From: Prochlorococcus sp. AG-363-G03
GTDB lineage: Bacteria; Cyanobacteriota; Cyanobacteriia; PCC-6307; Cyanobiaceae
NCBI GenBank assembly: GCA_003280265.1
Contig: QCFJ01000001.1
Location: forward strand, 100,415-143,412
Length of the DNA: 42,998 bases
Reading direction: 5' to 3'
Below, piece by piece: positions 1 through 10,098 of this stretch; the stretch's first letter is position 1, and each line of letters starts with the position of its first letter. The translations under genes and the position numbers were made by a program. The notes below the pieces were generated by a model that saw nothing but the letters and a program-made list of their open reading frames with translations, was not told the DNA's origin and searched no databases.

Positions 1-1
1 T

Positions 2-652
2 GGAGATACACCCTATGGGATGGTTGAATCAGCAATGGAATTTATAAGAATTTGTGATTCATTAGATTTTCACAATATTGTAGTTTCAATGAAGGCTTCG
101 CGACCTCCAGTTATGCTCGCTGCTTATAGAATGATGGCCGACACTATGGATAAAGAGGGATTTAATTATCCTTTGCATTTGGGTGTAACTGAAGCTGGTG
201 ATGGAGATTATGGAAGAATAAAAAGTACAGCTGGAATAGGAACGTTATTATCGGAGGGAATTGGCGACACAATAAGAGTTTCCCTTACTGAGGCACCTGA
301 GAAGGAAATACCTGTTGCTTATTCAATTTTGCAAGCAGTTGGACTTAGAAAAACCATGGTTGAATATATTAGTTGTCCTAGCTGCGGTAGAACATTGTTT
401 AACTTAGAAGAAGTTGTGGCAAAAGTAAGAGCAGCTACTGTTCATTTGACAGGACTAGATATAGCAGTTATGGGTTGTATCGTTAATGGACCTGGAGAGA
501 TGGCAGATGCTGACTATGGTTATGTAGGTAAAGGGGTTGGAACCATTGCCCTTTATAGAAATAGAGATGAAATCAAGAGGGTGCCTGAGGATGAAGGTGT
601 TCAGGCACTGATTGATTTAATTAAAGAAGATGGTAAATGGGTAGACCCATAA
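2..652 (+). CDS. ispG: 4-hydroxy-3-methylbut-2-enyl diphosphate synthase (ferredoxin), C-terminal part, truncated by window start
   Basis: Frame is open to the window edge ([15 protein letters not shown]...). C-terminal motifs [16 protein letters not shown] and [21 protein letters not shown] are typical of IspG/GcpE. Confidence 0.95.
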   Translation, partial: GDTPYGMVESAMEFIRICDSLDFHNIVVSMKASRPPVMLAAYRMMADTMDKEGFNYPLHLGVTEAGDGDYGRIKSTAGIGTLLSEGIGDTIRVSLTEAPEKEIPVAYSILQAVGLRKTMVEYISCPSCGRTLFNLEEVVAKVRAATVHLTGLDIAVMGCIVNGPGEMADADYGYVGKGVGTIALYRNRDEIKRVPEDEGVQALIDLIKEDGKWVDP

Positions 653-697
653 AAATTGAAAAATATATTTTAATTGTTTTATTATTAGAAAAATTAT

Positions 698-2011
698 TTG
701 ATAATTATGTTGAATAGATTTTTAAAAATATTTTTATTAATAGCTATTTTCCCTTCGCCATCTTTTTCCTTCCAGACTAATTCTTCTACTTTGATTACTA
801 ATAATCCAAAGGAGATTATTGATCAGGTATGGCAAATTATATATCGCGACTTTTTGGACTATTCAGGAAAATATAATCCAGAAGATTGGATTAAATTAAG
901 AAAGGAAATACTAACAACTAAATATTTTGATAATGAAGATGCATATATTGCCATAAAAGATATGTTGAAGGGATTAGATGATCCTTATACAAGATTTTTA
1001 GATCCTAAAGAATTCAATGAAATGAGAATAGATACAACGGGAGAGTTGATGGGAGTAGGTATTCAAATTTCTCTAGATGAAGTTACTAATCAAATTGTTG
1101 TTGTCTCACCAATAGAAGGAACGCCAGCTTTTCAAGCAGGAATAAAACCAAAGGATATAATTGTATCTATCGACGGTAATCCTATCGAAGGCCTGAGTAT
1201 AGATAGTACCGTTAAACTTATTCGAGGTAAAAAAGGAACGAAAGTTGAACTAGGTATTATTAGAGAGGAAGAGTTATTAAATGTCTCATTAATAAGAGAT
1301 AGAATTGAAATTAATGTGGTTGATAGTCGAATCAATAATACAGTTATAGGTGCAAAAATTGGTTATCTAAGGTTGAAACAATTTAATGCAAAATCTCCAA
1401 AAGAAATGAGTTTATCGATTAATAAATTAGAAAAACAACAACCGTTTGGCTATGTATTAGATCTTAGAAGTAATCCTGGTGGTTTACTTGAGGCAAGCAT
1501 TGAAATAGCTAGACAATGGATAAACACAGGAATTATTGTTAGTACTAAAACAAAAGATGGTATTACTGATATTAGAAAAGCAAAAAGTAGAGCTCTAACT
1601 AAAAGACCAGTGGTAGTTTTAATCGATGAAGGATCTGCGAGTGCTAGCGAGATTCTCTCTGGAGCAATTAAAGATAATAAAAGAGGAGTATTGGTTGGAA
1701 AGAAGACTTTTGGTAAGGGGTTAGTTCAGTCTGTTAGATCTCTATCTGATGGCTCTGGCCTAACAGTTACAGTCGCTAAATATTTAACACCAAGTGGTAA
1801 AGATATTAATAAAAATGGAATAGAACCTGATATTAGAGTAGATCTATTGTTGAATGATAAAAATAGATTAACAAATTCAGATCTAGGAACTTTAAAAGAT
1901 AGACAATATGTTGCGGCTGAGGATATATTGCTTAAAAAGTATAAATTTGAAAGTGATAAAAATTCTTATAATCCTTTAAAATCTAATTTAGGATTCGCCC
2001 TGAAAAAATAG
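698..2011 (+). CDS. ctpA: Carboxyl-terminal processing protease (S41 family, PDZ domain)
   Basis: N-terminal signal-like segment, PDZ region, and catalytic region DEGSASASEILSGAIKDNKRGVLVGKKTFGKGLVQ with Ser/Lys. Confidence 0.88.
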   Translation: MIIMLNRFLKIFLLIAIFPSPSFSFQTNSSTLITNNPKEIIDQVWQIIYRDFLDYSGKYNPEDWIKLRKEILTTKYFDNEDAYIAIKDMLKGLDDPYTRFLDPKEFNEMRIDTTGELMGVGIQISLDEVTNQIVVVSPIEGTPAFQAGIKPKDIIVSIDGNPIEGLSIDSTVKLIRGKKGTKVELGIIREEELLNVSLIRDRIEINVVDSRINNTVIGAKIGYLRLKQFNAKSPKEMSLSINKLEKQQPFGYVLDLRSNPGGLLEASIEIARQWINTGIIVSTKTKDGITDIRKAKSRALTKRPVVVLIDEGSASASEILSGAIKDNKRGVLVGKKTFGKGLVQSVRSLSDGSGLTVTVAKYLTPSGKDINKNGIEPDIRVDLLLNDKNRLTNSDLGTLKDRQYVAAEDILLKKYKFESDKNSYNPLKSNLGFALKK

Positions 2012-2566
2012 CTAAAACTTATCAATTCTTTTATATCCATACCAGTCTGGAATCAGCTTTTCACTTCTTTTTTCTGGATCTGGAATTAAATTTATTTCCC
2101 AATTCTTTATTTTTACAGGATGTAAATCGTCAACTTTTTCTAAATAATGTATACCTGAGTAATCATCATTATGTTTTAAATCTAAATTTGATACCCAAAT
2201 TTTTTTGGCTTTTCTCTTTGCCTCAATAGCTTTTTTTGCCACAATTAAATTGAATTCGTGTTCTTCATACATCTTTTTTGGATTGTATCCGCCTAAATTA
2301 ACAAACCAAAGTGAAAAGTCTTCTATTCGTTGTCGAATTAAACTATCTTTATGAGATTTAGATATGACTATTTCATATCCATCAACATATTTAACACACT
2401 TATAACTATCAATGTGAAGTCCGCTTCTCTTCCCCAACCATTGTTTTCTAAGCTCAGGAAATGTATCTTCTATTGTTTCACCTATAACCCACCTAACATC
2501 GTGTATTTCTATATTACTTTTTAAGCATCTTCCCCCTAATACAACAATAAAAAGGGATAAATTCAT
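2012..2566 (-). CDS. Conserved hypothetical protein, DUF1543-like
   Basis: 184-aa ORF starting MNLSLFIVVLGGRCLKSNIEIHDVRWVIGETIEDTFPELRKQWLG; adjacent to the ctpA stop. Confidence 0.7.
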   Translation of the reverse strand: MNLSLFIVVLGGRCLKSNIEIHDVRWVIGETIEDTFPELRKQWLGKRSGLHIDSYKCVKYVDGYEIVISKSHKDSLIRQRIEDFSLWFVNLGGYNPKKMYEEHEFNLIVAKKAIEAKRKAKKIWVSNLDLKHNDDYSGIHYLEKVDDLHPVKIKNWEINLIPDPEKRSEKLIPDWYGYKRIDKF

Positions 2567-2574
2567 AAGTTGAT

Positions 2575-3468
2575 TTAATTACTCATATCCAGCATCTTTT
2601 TCAGTGGCTTGTAGGCCATTGATCTGATTTGTTCGTCCATATGTAATTCTGGTTTCATTCTTTTTAGACAATTTAATACTTTTTCTAATGTATTCATTCT
2701 CATGTATGGACATTCATTGCAACTACACCCATCTAGTCCAGGGACTTCTATATAGGTCTTTAAAGGGTCTGTTAATTTCATTTGATGAATTATTCCTGGC
2801 TCAGTGAGAACGATAAATTTATCATTCTCGCTATCTTTAGAGTAATTCAGTAATTTGCTTGTTGAACCTATGAAATCTGCCAAATCTAATAGGTTCTCTT
2901 GACATTCTGGATGGGCAAGTACTTCTGCTGTTGGGTTCTTTATTTTTAACTTTAAAAGAGATTCTTCGTTAAAAGTTTCATGAACAAGACATCTCCCAGG
3001 CCATAAGGTTAACTTTCGGCCACTTTGACGTTCAACCCATCTACCAAGATTCTTGTCTGGGGAAAATAAAATTGGTAAATCTTTGGGTAATTGTTTTACA
3101 AGATCAACAGCGTTACTGCTTGTACAAATTAAATCGCTTTTTGCTTTTACCGCTGCGCTGCAATTTATGTAACTAATTGCAAAATGATTTGGATGTTTAT
3201 CTAAGAATTTCTGGAAGTCATCTGGCTGGCAGTCGTCTGCAAGTGTGCACCCAGCATCAAAGTCAGGAAGAAGAACAGTTTTATCTGGACATAAGATTTT
3301 TGCTGTTTCAGCCATGAAATGAACGCCACAAAAAACAATTACGTCAGCATTTGTCTCCGAGGCTTTTCTGGATAACTCAAGAGAATCTCCGATGAAATCA
3401 GCTATGTCTTGTATCTCAGGATCTTGATAGTAATGAGCAAGAATTATTGCATTTCTTTTTTTACGCAA
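2575..3468 (-). CDS. nadA: Quinolinate synthase NadA (start codon uncertain; conserved region may extend upstream)
   Basis: AIILAHYYQDPEIQDIADFIGDSLELSR, CGVHFMAETAKILCP and GCSCNECPYMRMNTLEK motifs. The ORF starts at TTG. Confidence 0.93.
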   Translation of the reverse strand: MRKKRNAIILAHYYQDPEIQDIADFIGDSLELSRKASETNADVIVFCGVHFMAETAKILCPDKTVLLPDFDAGCTLADDCQPDDFQKFLDKHPNHFAISYINCSAAVKAKSDLICTSSNAVDLVKQLPKDLPILFSPDKNLGRWVERQSGRKLTLWPGRCLVHETFNEESLLKLKIKNPTAEVLAHPECQENLLDLADFIGSTSKLLNYSKDSENDKFIVLTEPGIIHQMKLTDPLKTYIEVPGLDGCSCNECPYMRMNTLEKVLNCLKRMKPELHMDEQIRSMAYKPLKKMLDMSN

Positions 3469-3632
3469 TAAATTGATCTCATCAATGAGATTATTGCTTT
3501 TATTTGAGACTGATGTATCAGTCTTGTAATAGGAAACAGTGGTAATTAGTTCCCAAATGAACGTGTTGGTGCAGTATAGAGGTTAATTTCCTAAATAATC
3601 TGTCAGATATCCGAATTGCTATCGCTGGGGAT

Positions 3633-4451
3633 TTGCATGGGTCATGGAGTCAGGATGATCTGGATTTGCTTTTGGCGTTAAATCCTGATGGGGTTTTATT
3701 TGTTGGCGACTTATCAGATGGTGATTTAAGAATTGTTCGGGCAATAAGTAAAATTTCTATTCCCACATCAGTAATACTTGGAAATCACGATAGAGGGAAA
3801 GACGGGTCTGGCGAAATTTTAAAAGCACAACTGGATTTGCTAGGTGATAAGAATTGTGCCTGGAAATTGTCTAAATGGAAATTAAATGAGTTGTCAGTCG
3901 TTGGAGCCAGACCTTGCAGTGGTGGTGGTGGTTTTTTCTTAACACAAGAAGTTAAGTCTGTGTTCGGGGAGGTAAGTCTTGATGAATCTGTCTTTAGGAT
4001 CGTTACTGCTGCCAAGTCTGCACCATTAGATTTCCCTTTATTAATACTTGCTCATTCAGGACCAGTTGGGCTTGGTTCAGAGTCATCAAGCCTTTGTGGC
4101 AGAGATTGGAAATTACCATCAATGGATTGGGGAGATAAAGATCTTGGTATCGCAATAGATCAAATTCGTAAATTTAGGGTCCCAGAATTAGTCGTTTTCG
4201 GTCACACGCATCATCAATTAAGAATTGGGGGAAATCGTACAAGAAAAACTTTTACTCAAGATCTATGGGGGACATCATATTTAAATGCAGCTTGTGTTCC
4301 CAGAAGAGGTATTGATTCTGCAGGAGAAAATTTATGTCATTTCTCTTGGGTTGAATTTTCGAACGGCAAGCTGATGCATGCATCCCATAGATGGTTCAGG
4401 AATGATGCATCATTAGCCTATAAAGAGATTTTATTGAATCAAAACAATTAG
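3633..4451 (+). CDS. Metallophosphoesterase family protein (start uncertain, probably upstream of the listed TTG)
   Basis: In-frame upstream residues IRIAIAGDLHGSW, then VGDLSDGD, ILGNHDRG and VFGHTHHQ metallophosphoesterase motifs. Confidence 0.85.
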   Translation: MHGSWSQDDLDLLLALNPDGVLFVGDLSDGDLRIVRAISKISIPTSVILGNHDRGKDGSGEILKAQLDLLGDKNCAWKLSKWKLNELSVVGARPCSGGGGFFLTQEVKSVFGEVSLDESVFRIVTAAKSAPLDFPLLILAHSGPVGLGSESSSLCGRDWKLPSMDWGDKDLGIAIDQIRKFRVPELVVFGHTHHQLRIGGNRTRKTFTQDLWGTSYLNAACVPRRGIDSAGENLCHFSWVEFSNGKLMHASHRWFRNDASLAYKEILLNQNN

Positions 4452-4485
4452 TATTGGTTTAATTTAAATTGTGGCTAAACGATTT

Positions 4486-5292
4486 TCATTTAATTTGCTC
4501 ATTTAAATCAGGATCCTTAAATTTTCTTTCTGCAATCAAATAAGCACCAACAGCAGAACCAATAAATCCCAAAATATTTCTCATTAAAGGCAAAACATCA
4601 TTAGTTCTTGTTACAACAGGAGCAATGCCAAAAATTCCAAATAGCATTATCCAAAGAGGAGATAGAAGCAATAGCCAGCCTATTGAAAATGATTCATCAC
4701 TTTTTCTTGGAGAAGCAGCGAAACCTGCAATAATTCCACCCAAGAGAGAGGTTAACAATGTCCATTGCCATTGTTCCTGAGGTAAGCCAGGTACCACTTC
4801 GCAACCACCACGATCTAAACAGGTTTCTACTGCTTTGATTGAAGCTAATATGGCACCATCCTCACCGTTATCTCTTACGTAAAATTGGTTTCCAAATCTT
4901 GTTTGTAATTCTACCCAAAAAATTCTGGGCATTAGGGCAAAATATGCATCACCAACATTAAAACTAAGCAAATTCCCTCCTCTAGGGTCGGCAATTATTA
5001 GTAAGCTTGTCTCATCAAGATCCCAATAGTCTTTGACAGCCAAACCTGGAGTTTGTTCATATTGAGACAAAACCCTTATTTTCCATCCAGTTTCTTGTTC
5101 ATAAGTATTAAGTGAGGTTTCTAAATCTAATCTTTGTTTCTGACTAAGAGCCTTTGCAAGATCGATTATTGGTGTTTGTTCTTTTGGTAAGAGTTCAGGA
5201 TTATCGTAAGCAAACGTGCCTTCTCCCATTGAAAACATTATTAATAGTCCCAGGCAGAAAATTATGACTTTCTTAAATGATTTTTTTAGCAT
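4486..5292 (-). CDS. TPM-domain membrane protein (Psb32/YgcG-like)
   Basis: Signal peptide, TPM-like region (IIDLAKALSQKQRLDLETSLNTYEQETGWKIRVLSQ), C-terminal TM helices. Confidence 0.75.
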   Translation of the reverse strand: MLKKSFKKVIIFCLGLLIMFSMGEGTFAYDNPELLPKEQTPIIDLAKALSQKQRLDLETSLNTYEQETGWKIRVLSQYEQTPGLAVKDYWDLDETSLLIIADPRGGNLLSFNVGDAYFALMPRIFWVELQTRFGNQFYVRDNGEDGAILASIKAVETCLDRGGCEVVPGLPQEQWQWTLLTSLLGGIIAGFAASPRKSDESFSIGWLLLLSPLWIMLFGIFGIAPVVTRTNDVLPLMRNILGFIGSAVGAYLIAERKFKDPDLNEQIK

Positions 5293-5324
5293 GTGCTTAA
5301 TTCTCTTTAAACATATTCTCCATC

Positions 5325-6527
5325 ATGATTGACCAGACTGCGAGATGCCCAAAGTGGTTGATCGAACGGATTGTTGATTGTGGTGGCTCAATAAGTTTCC
5401 ACAAGTATATGGATTTAGTTTTAAATGATCCTGAAAATGGATTTTATTCAACTGGGAGATTGAATATTGGAAGGGATGGAGATTTTTGCACCTCACCATC
5501 TTTGGGTAATGATTTTGCACGTTTATTAGCTATTCAAATTGTTGATTGGTTTTTAGATTTAGAAAAATCAGGAACTAAATCCGAATTACTTTCTCTTGTT
5601 GAGATTGGACCAGGAGAAGGAACTTTATCAAGAGATTTAATAGTCGCTATTGCTGAAATTTCACCTGCTTTAATCAGTAGAATTGAGCTTGTTTTAATTG
5701 AGTTAAATTTAGGTATGAAAAAACGACAAGAAAAAGTAGTTAATAACTTAGAGGGGATTAATCTTCGGTGGAGCAACATAGAAGATCTTATTTTAAGACC
5801 AGTGACAGGTGTAGTTATTGCAAATGAGGTTTTAGATGCTTTACCAGTAGAGAGATTAGTCTTTACCGAAAATAATGTATTTAGACAAGGAGTTTCTTTG
5901 AGAAAAGTAAATGATGAATATTTTTTGGAGTTTGTTGACCTCAGCCCGACTTCAGAAATCATGAAATTTTTGCAGAATTCGAATAGTCTTTTAAATATTG
6001 AGTTCCCACCAAAGGGTATTTGTGACAGATGGATTACTGAATGGCATTGTGATTTGCCGAATTTTTTTGGAAGATTGTCTAGGATATTAATCAATGGCTC
6101 TTTATTAGTTGTCGATTATGCGATGGAATCGAGGCGATATTACAGCGCAATTAGAAAGGACGGTACTCTTATTTCTTACAGGAATCAAAAAGCAAATTCA
6201 GATATTTTGAAAGACCCTGGTTTAAGTGATTTAACAGCTCATTTATGTATTGAATCAACTATTAATTATGCCATGACCAACGGATGGAAGTTTATGGGTG
6301 AGACTAGGCAGGGACAGGCTCTATTGGCATTAGGACTTTCAAAATTTCTTTTTTCTCTTCAAAATATAAGTAGTCAAGATTTATCTGCCGCTTTAAATCG
6401 AAGGGAGTCATTGTTGAGGCTCGTTGATCCAACGGGACTGGGGGAATTTAGGTGGTTAGCTTTCCAAAAGGAGAATAGTGATGATCTGGCTTTAAGCAAT
6501 CGTTTTCTTGAAGAGCCAATTAACTAA
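5325..6527 (+). CDS. Class I SAM-dependent methyltransferase, MidA/NDUFAF7 family (DUF185)
   Basis: [49 protein letters not shown] motifs. Confidence 0.88.
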   Translation: MIDQTARCPKWLIERIVDCGGSISFHKYMDLVLNDPENGFYSTGRLNIGRDGDFCTSPSLGNDFARLLAIQIVDWFLDLEKSGTKSELLSLVEIGPGEGTLSRDLIVAIAEISPALISRIELVLIELNLGMKKRQEKVVNNLEGINLRWSNIEDLILRPVTGVVIANEVLDALPVERLVFTENNVFRQGVSLRKVNDEYFLEFVDLSPTSEIMKFLQNSNSLLNIEFPPKGICDRWITEWHCDLPNFFGRLSRILINGSLLVVDYAMESRRYYSAIRKDGTLISYRNQKANSDILKDPGLSDLTAHLCIESTINYAMTNGWKFMGETRQGQALLALGLSKFLFSLQNISSQDLSAALNRRESLLRLVDPTGLGEFRWLAFQKENSDDLALSNRFLEEPIN

Positions 6528-7626
6528 GGTTTTGCAAGCATTCATGTATTTCTTGATTAGAGATATCATTAAATAAACTTACTTCACCAATTTTTAAGGG
6601 CATAACGAAACTCACTTTGCCGTTCTTGACTTTCTTGTCTCCTTGAAGTGAACTTAGAACATTTTCTAGTTCAAGCCCAGGCCACTTTGTTGGTAAACCT
6701 ACTTTCTCTATTAATCTTTTTTGCCTGTTTGCGTCAATCTTTTCCCATAGTCCCCTTTGAAGCGCTAGTTGACCCACTGCAACCATTCCCATTGCTACAG
6801 CCTCACCATGAAGCCATTTCCCATAACCGCATAGATTTTCTATTACGTGGCCAAATGTATGTCCATAATTTAAGAATGCTCTAACTCCACTTTCCTTTTC
6901 ATCTTTTACAACAATTTCTGCTTTGGATTTTGCAGAACGCTTAATTATCTCTATTAGCAGCCTCTCATTTATTCTTGAAAGATCAGATATATTATCTTCC
7001 TTCTCTAGAAGTTCGAATAGTTCTAGGTCTGATATGATTCCGTACTTTATTATTTCGGCCATACCTGCTTTGAATTCTCTGGCTGGGAGAGTAAATAATG
7101 TCTTGGGGTCTATCAACACTAATTTAGGTTGATGAAAAGCACCTATAAGATTTTTACCTTTTAAATGATTTATGCCTGTTTTCCCGCCAATTGATGCATC
7201 AACCATGGCTAGTAAAGTTGTAGGGATTTGGACTACATGTATTCCACGCAACCAGGTAGCAGCTGCAAATCCAGTCATGTCTCCAATAACACCACCTCCA
7301 AGCGCAATCATTAATGATCCTCTCTCTAGCCTGGCTTCATAAGCCGCATCGTGGATTAAATCTATAGAAAGTTGATTTTTTTGCTCTTCGCCTGCTTTTA
7401 ATATTAGAAGTCTTGGTTTGAATTTATTTTTAATCAGACTTTTAATTATGCAATCACTGTAATGATCTGAGACTTCCTTATTAGAAACGACTAATATTTT
7501 TAGTCCATCATTAAAACCAATTTTACGCAGCTCATCTCCTAAACATTCAAGACTATTTTCCCCTATCACTATCTCGTAAGGGTTGCTAGTTAAAGAGACT
7601 TTTATATGGAGGTTGTCTTTATTCAC
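6520..7626 (-). CDS. aroB: 3-dehydroquinate synthase
   Basis: [41 protein letters not shown] and [12 protein letters not shown] motifs. Confidence 0.97.
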   Translation of the reverse strand: MNKDNLHIKVSLTSNPYEIVIGENSLECLGDELRKIGFNDGLKILVVSNKEVSDHYSDCIIKSLIKNKFKPRLLILKAGEEQKNQLSIDLIHDAAYEARLERGSLMIALGGGVIGDMTGFAAATWLRGIHVVQIPTTLLAMVDASIGGKTGINHLKGKNLIGAFHQPKLVLIDPKTLFTLPAREFKAGMAEIIKYGIISDLELFELLEKEDNISDLSRINERLLIEIIKRSAKSKAEIVVKDEKESGVRAFLNYGHTFGHVIENLCGYGKWLHGEAVAMGMVAVGQLALQRGLWEKIDANRQKRLIEKVGLPTKWPGLELENVLSSLQGDKKVKNGKVSFVMPLKIGEVSLFNDISNQEIHECLQNLS

Positions 7627-7824
7627 AATTGTAAGGATGTAAGATTCTTTTTTGATGACTTATTTAGGCTAAGCCACCAAAAGATGGAAGTAACTTTATA
7701 GTTGATGAACATAATTCATAAACCAATGATATATGTTCGTATGCGTTAAGTATTTATTTCGGGATCATAATAATCACACAGTGGAATATTCTTAAGGTTG
7801 TGTATAAAGGATGTTTTTATTAAA

Positions 7825-7870
7825 ATCAAAATTTGTACTTATTTGTTTTTGTTAGTACAAAAATTTTGAT
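7825..7870. terminator. Hairpin upstream of purK (terminator-like or attenuator-like)
   Basis: Arms ATCAAAATTTGTAC (7825-7838) and GTACAAAAATTTTGAT (7855-7870) are inverted copies apart from a 2-nt bulge, with a 16-nt loop. Confidence 0.5.
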
Positions 7871-7916
7871 GTTTGTCTACAAGTGCACAAAGTTTTAAAA
7901 ATGAGGTCTTGAACTA

Positions 7917-9062
7917 ATGATTGGGGTTGTGGGTGGAGGACAGTTGGCAATGCTTCTTGTTGAGGCTGGAAAAAAAAGAGATGTTGATGTCGTTGTTCAG
8001 ACTGCAGCTAAAACTGATCCAGCTGCCAAAAAGACAAATCAAGTAGTTCTTCTTAATCCTACTAATGCAGAGGGTACAAAACTTCTTGCGGAAAAGACTC
8101 GCTTGATTACTTTTGAAAATGAGTGGATTGATATATCAAGTTTACTTTCTCTTCAAAATAATGGAGTTTCTTTTGTCCCCAAGCTTCAATCAATAAAACC
8201 TTTAATTAATAAAATAACTCAAAGAGAGTTGTTAAACAGTCTTGATATTCCCTGTCCTGATTGGTTGCCTATACCTTTAGAAAAATCATCGAAACTGGAA
8301 ATCCCTTCCGATTGGGAATTTCCATTGATGGCAAAAGCTGCCAAAGGCGGATATGACGGGAAAGGAACTAAAATTATTAAAAATTTAAAACAACTTCAAG
8401 AATTTTTTCTGGTTCAAAGGGAGGAGCAATGGATGTTAGAAAAATGGGTCTCTTTCGATAAAGAATTATCAATTGTTTCTAGTAGGGATTCAAAAGGAAT
8501 TATTCGAAGTTTGCCAATCGTAGAGACATATCAATCTAAACAAGTATGTGACTGGGTCCTGGCTCCAGCAGATATAAATCATGACGTTGATCTTATGGTG
8601 AAAAATATCGTATCTTCCTTGTTGGTTGAGTTGGATTATGTTGGAGTTCTTGCTATTGAATTTTTTTATGGATCTGAAGGATTACTTGTAAATGAAATAG
8701 CTCCTAGGACTCATAACTCAGGTCATTTTTCGATAGATGCTTGTACTAGCAGCCAGTTTGATCAGCAAATATGTGTTACTTCTGGTATTGATGTGCCTAC
8801 GCCTGAAATGCTTGTTAATGGCGCCTTAATGGCAAACTTGCTTGGTTTGCAAGCTAACTATCCAATAACACTCGCTCAGAGGTTGGATAATTTAAGGGCT
8901 ATTCCTGGCGTGAATCTTCATTGGTATGAAAAAGAAGAAGAAAAAAAAGGAAGGAAGCTTGGACACGTTACTTATCTCTTGAATCATAAAGATGCCTTGT
9001 CTAGAAAAAAAGAAGCATTAGATATTTTAAAAACCATAAGGTCAATATGGCCTAATTCTTGA
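7917..9062 (+). CDS. purK: 5-(carboxyamino)imidazole ribonucleotide synthase
   Basis: GVVGGGQLAMLLVEAG, AKAAKGGYDGKGTK and NEIAPRTHNSGHFSIDA motifs. Confidence 0.95.
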   Translation: MIGVVGGGQLAMLLVEAGKKRDVDVVVQTAAKTDPAAKKTNQVVLLNPTNAEGTKLLAEKTRLITFENEWIDISSLLSLQNNGVSFVPKLQSIKPLINKITQRELLNSLDIPCPDWLPIPLEKSSKLEIPSDWEFPLMAKAAKGGYDGKGTKIIKNLKQLQEFFLVQREEQWMLEKWVSFDKELSIVSSRDSKGIIRSLPIVETYQSKQVCDWVLAPADINHDVDLMVKNIVSSLLVELDYVGVLAIEFFYGSEGLLVNEIAPRTHNSGHFSIDACTSSQFDQQICVTSGIDVPTPEMLVNGALMANLLGLQANYPITLAQRLDNLRAIPGVNLHWYEKEEEKKGRKLGHVTYLLNHKDALSRKKEALDILKTIRSIWPNS

Positions 9063-9083
9063 TGAGATTTGGTTTAGATTGTA

Positions 9084-9264
9084 CTAGTACTGCTTTGTTG
9101 GTAAAAGCCTTCTAAAGTGCTCTGATCTGACTCTCTTTCGATTTGGGGACGCTGTCGTGAAAGCAACGTATACCAGCTGGTTCTGGAAACGAAGCTTCAC
9201 TTTGATTCCCCCTCTGGTTCTTCCAGGTCGATGCTTCTTGGGCTTTACGGCAAAGCGGTACTAA
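9084..9264 (+). ncRNA. ssaA: 6Sa RNA (cyanobacterial 6S RNA), approximate ends
   Basis: Directly downstream of purK on the same strand, the known cyanobacterial ssaA location. Closing stem AGTACTGCTTTG (9086-9097) with CAAAGCGGTACT (9251-9262), 12 bp with one G-U. The flanking segments also pair (TAAAAGCC with GGCTTTA). About 180 nt long. Confidence 0.83.
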
Positions 9265-9339
9265 TTCCATAATCAATTTCCATAGTTGCCCTTAGCAGTT
9301 TCCTTGAGTTGACATATCGGATTTGCTCTACCAAAGTTC

Positions 9340-9357
9340 AGATCCTTTTCAGGATCT
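9340..9357. other. Perfect hairpin AGATCC-TTTTCA-GGATCT downstream of 6Sa RNA
   Basis: 6-bp perfect inverted repeat with 6-nt loop. Confidence 0.45.
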
Positions 9358-9378
9358 AGCATTTACTTCAATTAGGTG

Positions 9379-9398
9379 AATCAATCCACAGATTGATT
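9379..9398. other. Perfect hairpin AATCAATC-CACA-GATTGATT downstream of 6Sa RNA
   Basis: 8-bp perfect inverted repeat with 4-nt loop. Confidence 0.5.
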
Positions 9399-9747
9399 TG
9401 ATAATTAAAGGACTTATCGCTAAATACATAAATCATTCTCTAGCCTGAGTTACTTTTCTCCTTCATAGATTGGGCTTTATCTGATGTTTGCTCCTTATGG
9501 TTTATTTTAAGTAGTTAACATTTTTTGTAGAAATGAATTAATGCGATTGGATTTATCCAATTTTGGAAGGATGATTTAAGAGCAGCAGAGTCATAGTTAT
9601 TTAAAAATGTTGTCCCAAAGCTTTTTTATTCAATAAAATTTAGGCTTTATTCCCCTGCAATAATCGAAGTATTAGTAAAAAATTAATCAAATATATAAAA
9701 ATATTTTATGTTTTATCTTGCGTTTTGGACAATATGAACAATTGATA

Positions 9748-10098
9748 TCAAGAGGCCAATCCTTTAGCTTGCCGAATCTTTCTGAGTAACTCATGATCTT
9801 CTCGTGCCCTTTTATCAAGAATGGCAATGTCCCTTCTGGCTTTTTGATCAACTTTTTGTATATCTTCTCTTGCTCTTTGATCGAGAAGTGCAACGTCTTT
9901 TCTTGCCCTTTGATCTATGTTTTCCAGATCGGCTCTAGCTCGTTGATCAGCATTTTCTAGATCAATTTTTGCTCTTTCTACCATGCTCGTCATTGAGTCG
10001 ACCATCATTGTTAAAGCTGCGGGAACCTGCTTCTCGGTTGATGAAAATGGGGATTTTTCATTCAAACCAATACCATTTTTTCCTTGATTCGAAGCCAT
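9748..10098 (-). CDS. Hypothetical protein with tandem 11-residue charged repeats (D-x4-DQRARx consensus)
   Basis: ORF track gives 9748..10122; the natural ATG is at 10098 (MASNQGKNGIG...). Consecutive 11-mers: DLENADQRARA, DLENIDQRARK, DVALLDQRARE, DIQKVDQKARR, DIAILDKRARE. Confidence 0.75.
   Translation of the reverse strand: MASNQGKNGIGLNEKSPFSSTEKQVPAALTMMVDSMTSMVERAKIDLENADQRARADLENIDQRARKDVALLDQRAREDIQKVDQKARRDIAILDKRAREDHELLRKIRQAKGLAS

Noticed and set aside
1132-1335. 67-aa minus-strand ORF inside ctpA
   Set aside because: Antisense shadow of a well-supported gene.
5534-6094. 186-aa minus-strand ORF inside midA
   Set aside because: Antisense shadow; the plus frame has clear methyltransferase motifs.
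9084-9264. Considered tRNA or tmRNA for the structured region after purK
   Set aside because: No acceptor stem, T-loop GTTCGA or CCA pattern; location and long closing stem fit 6Sa RNA better.
9687-9893. 68-aa minus-strand ORF overlapping the 11-residue-repeat gene
   Set aside because: Lies in an alternative frame of the repeat gene; the repeat frame has a clear protein pattern and this one does not.
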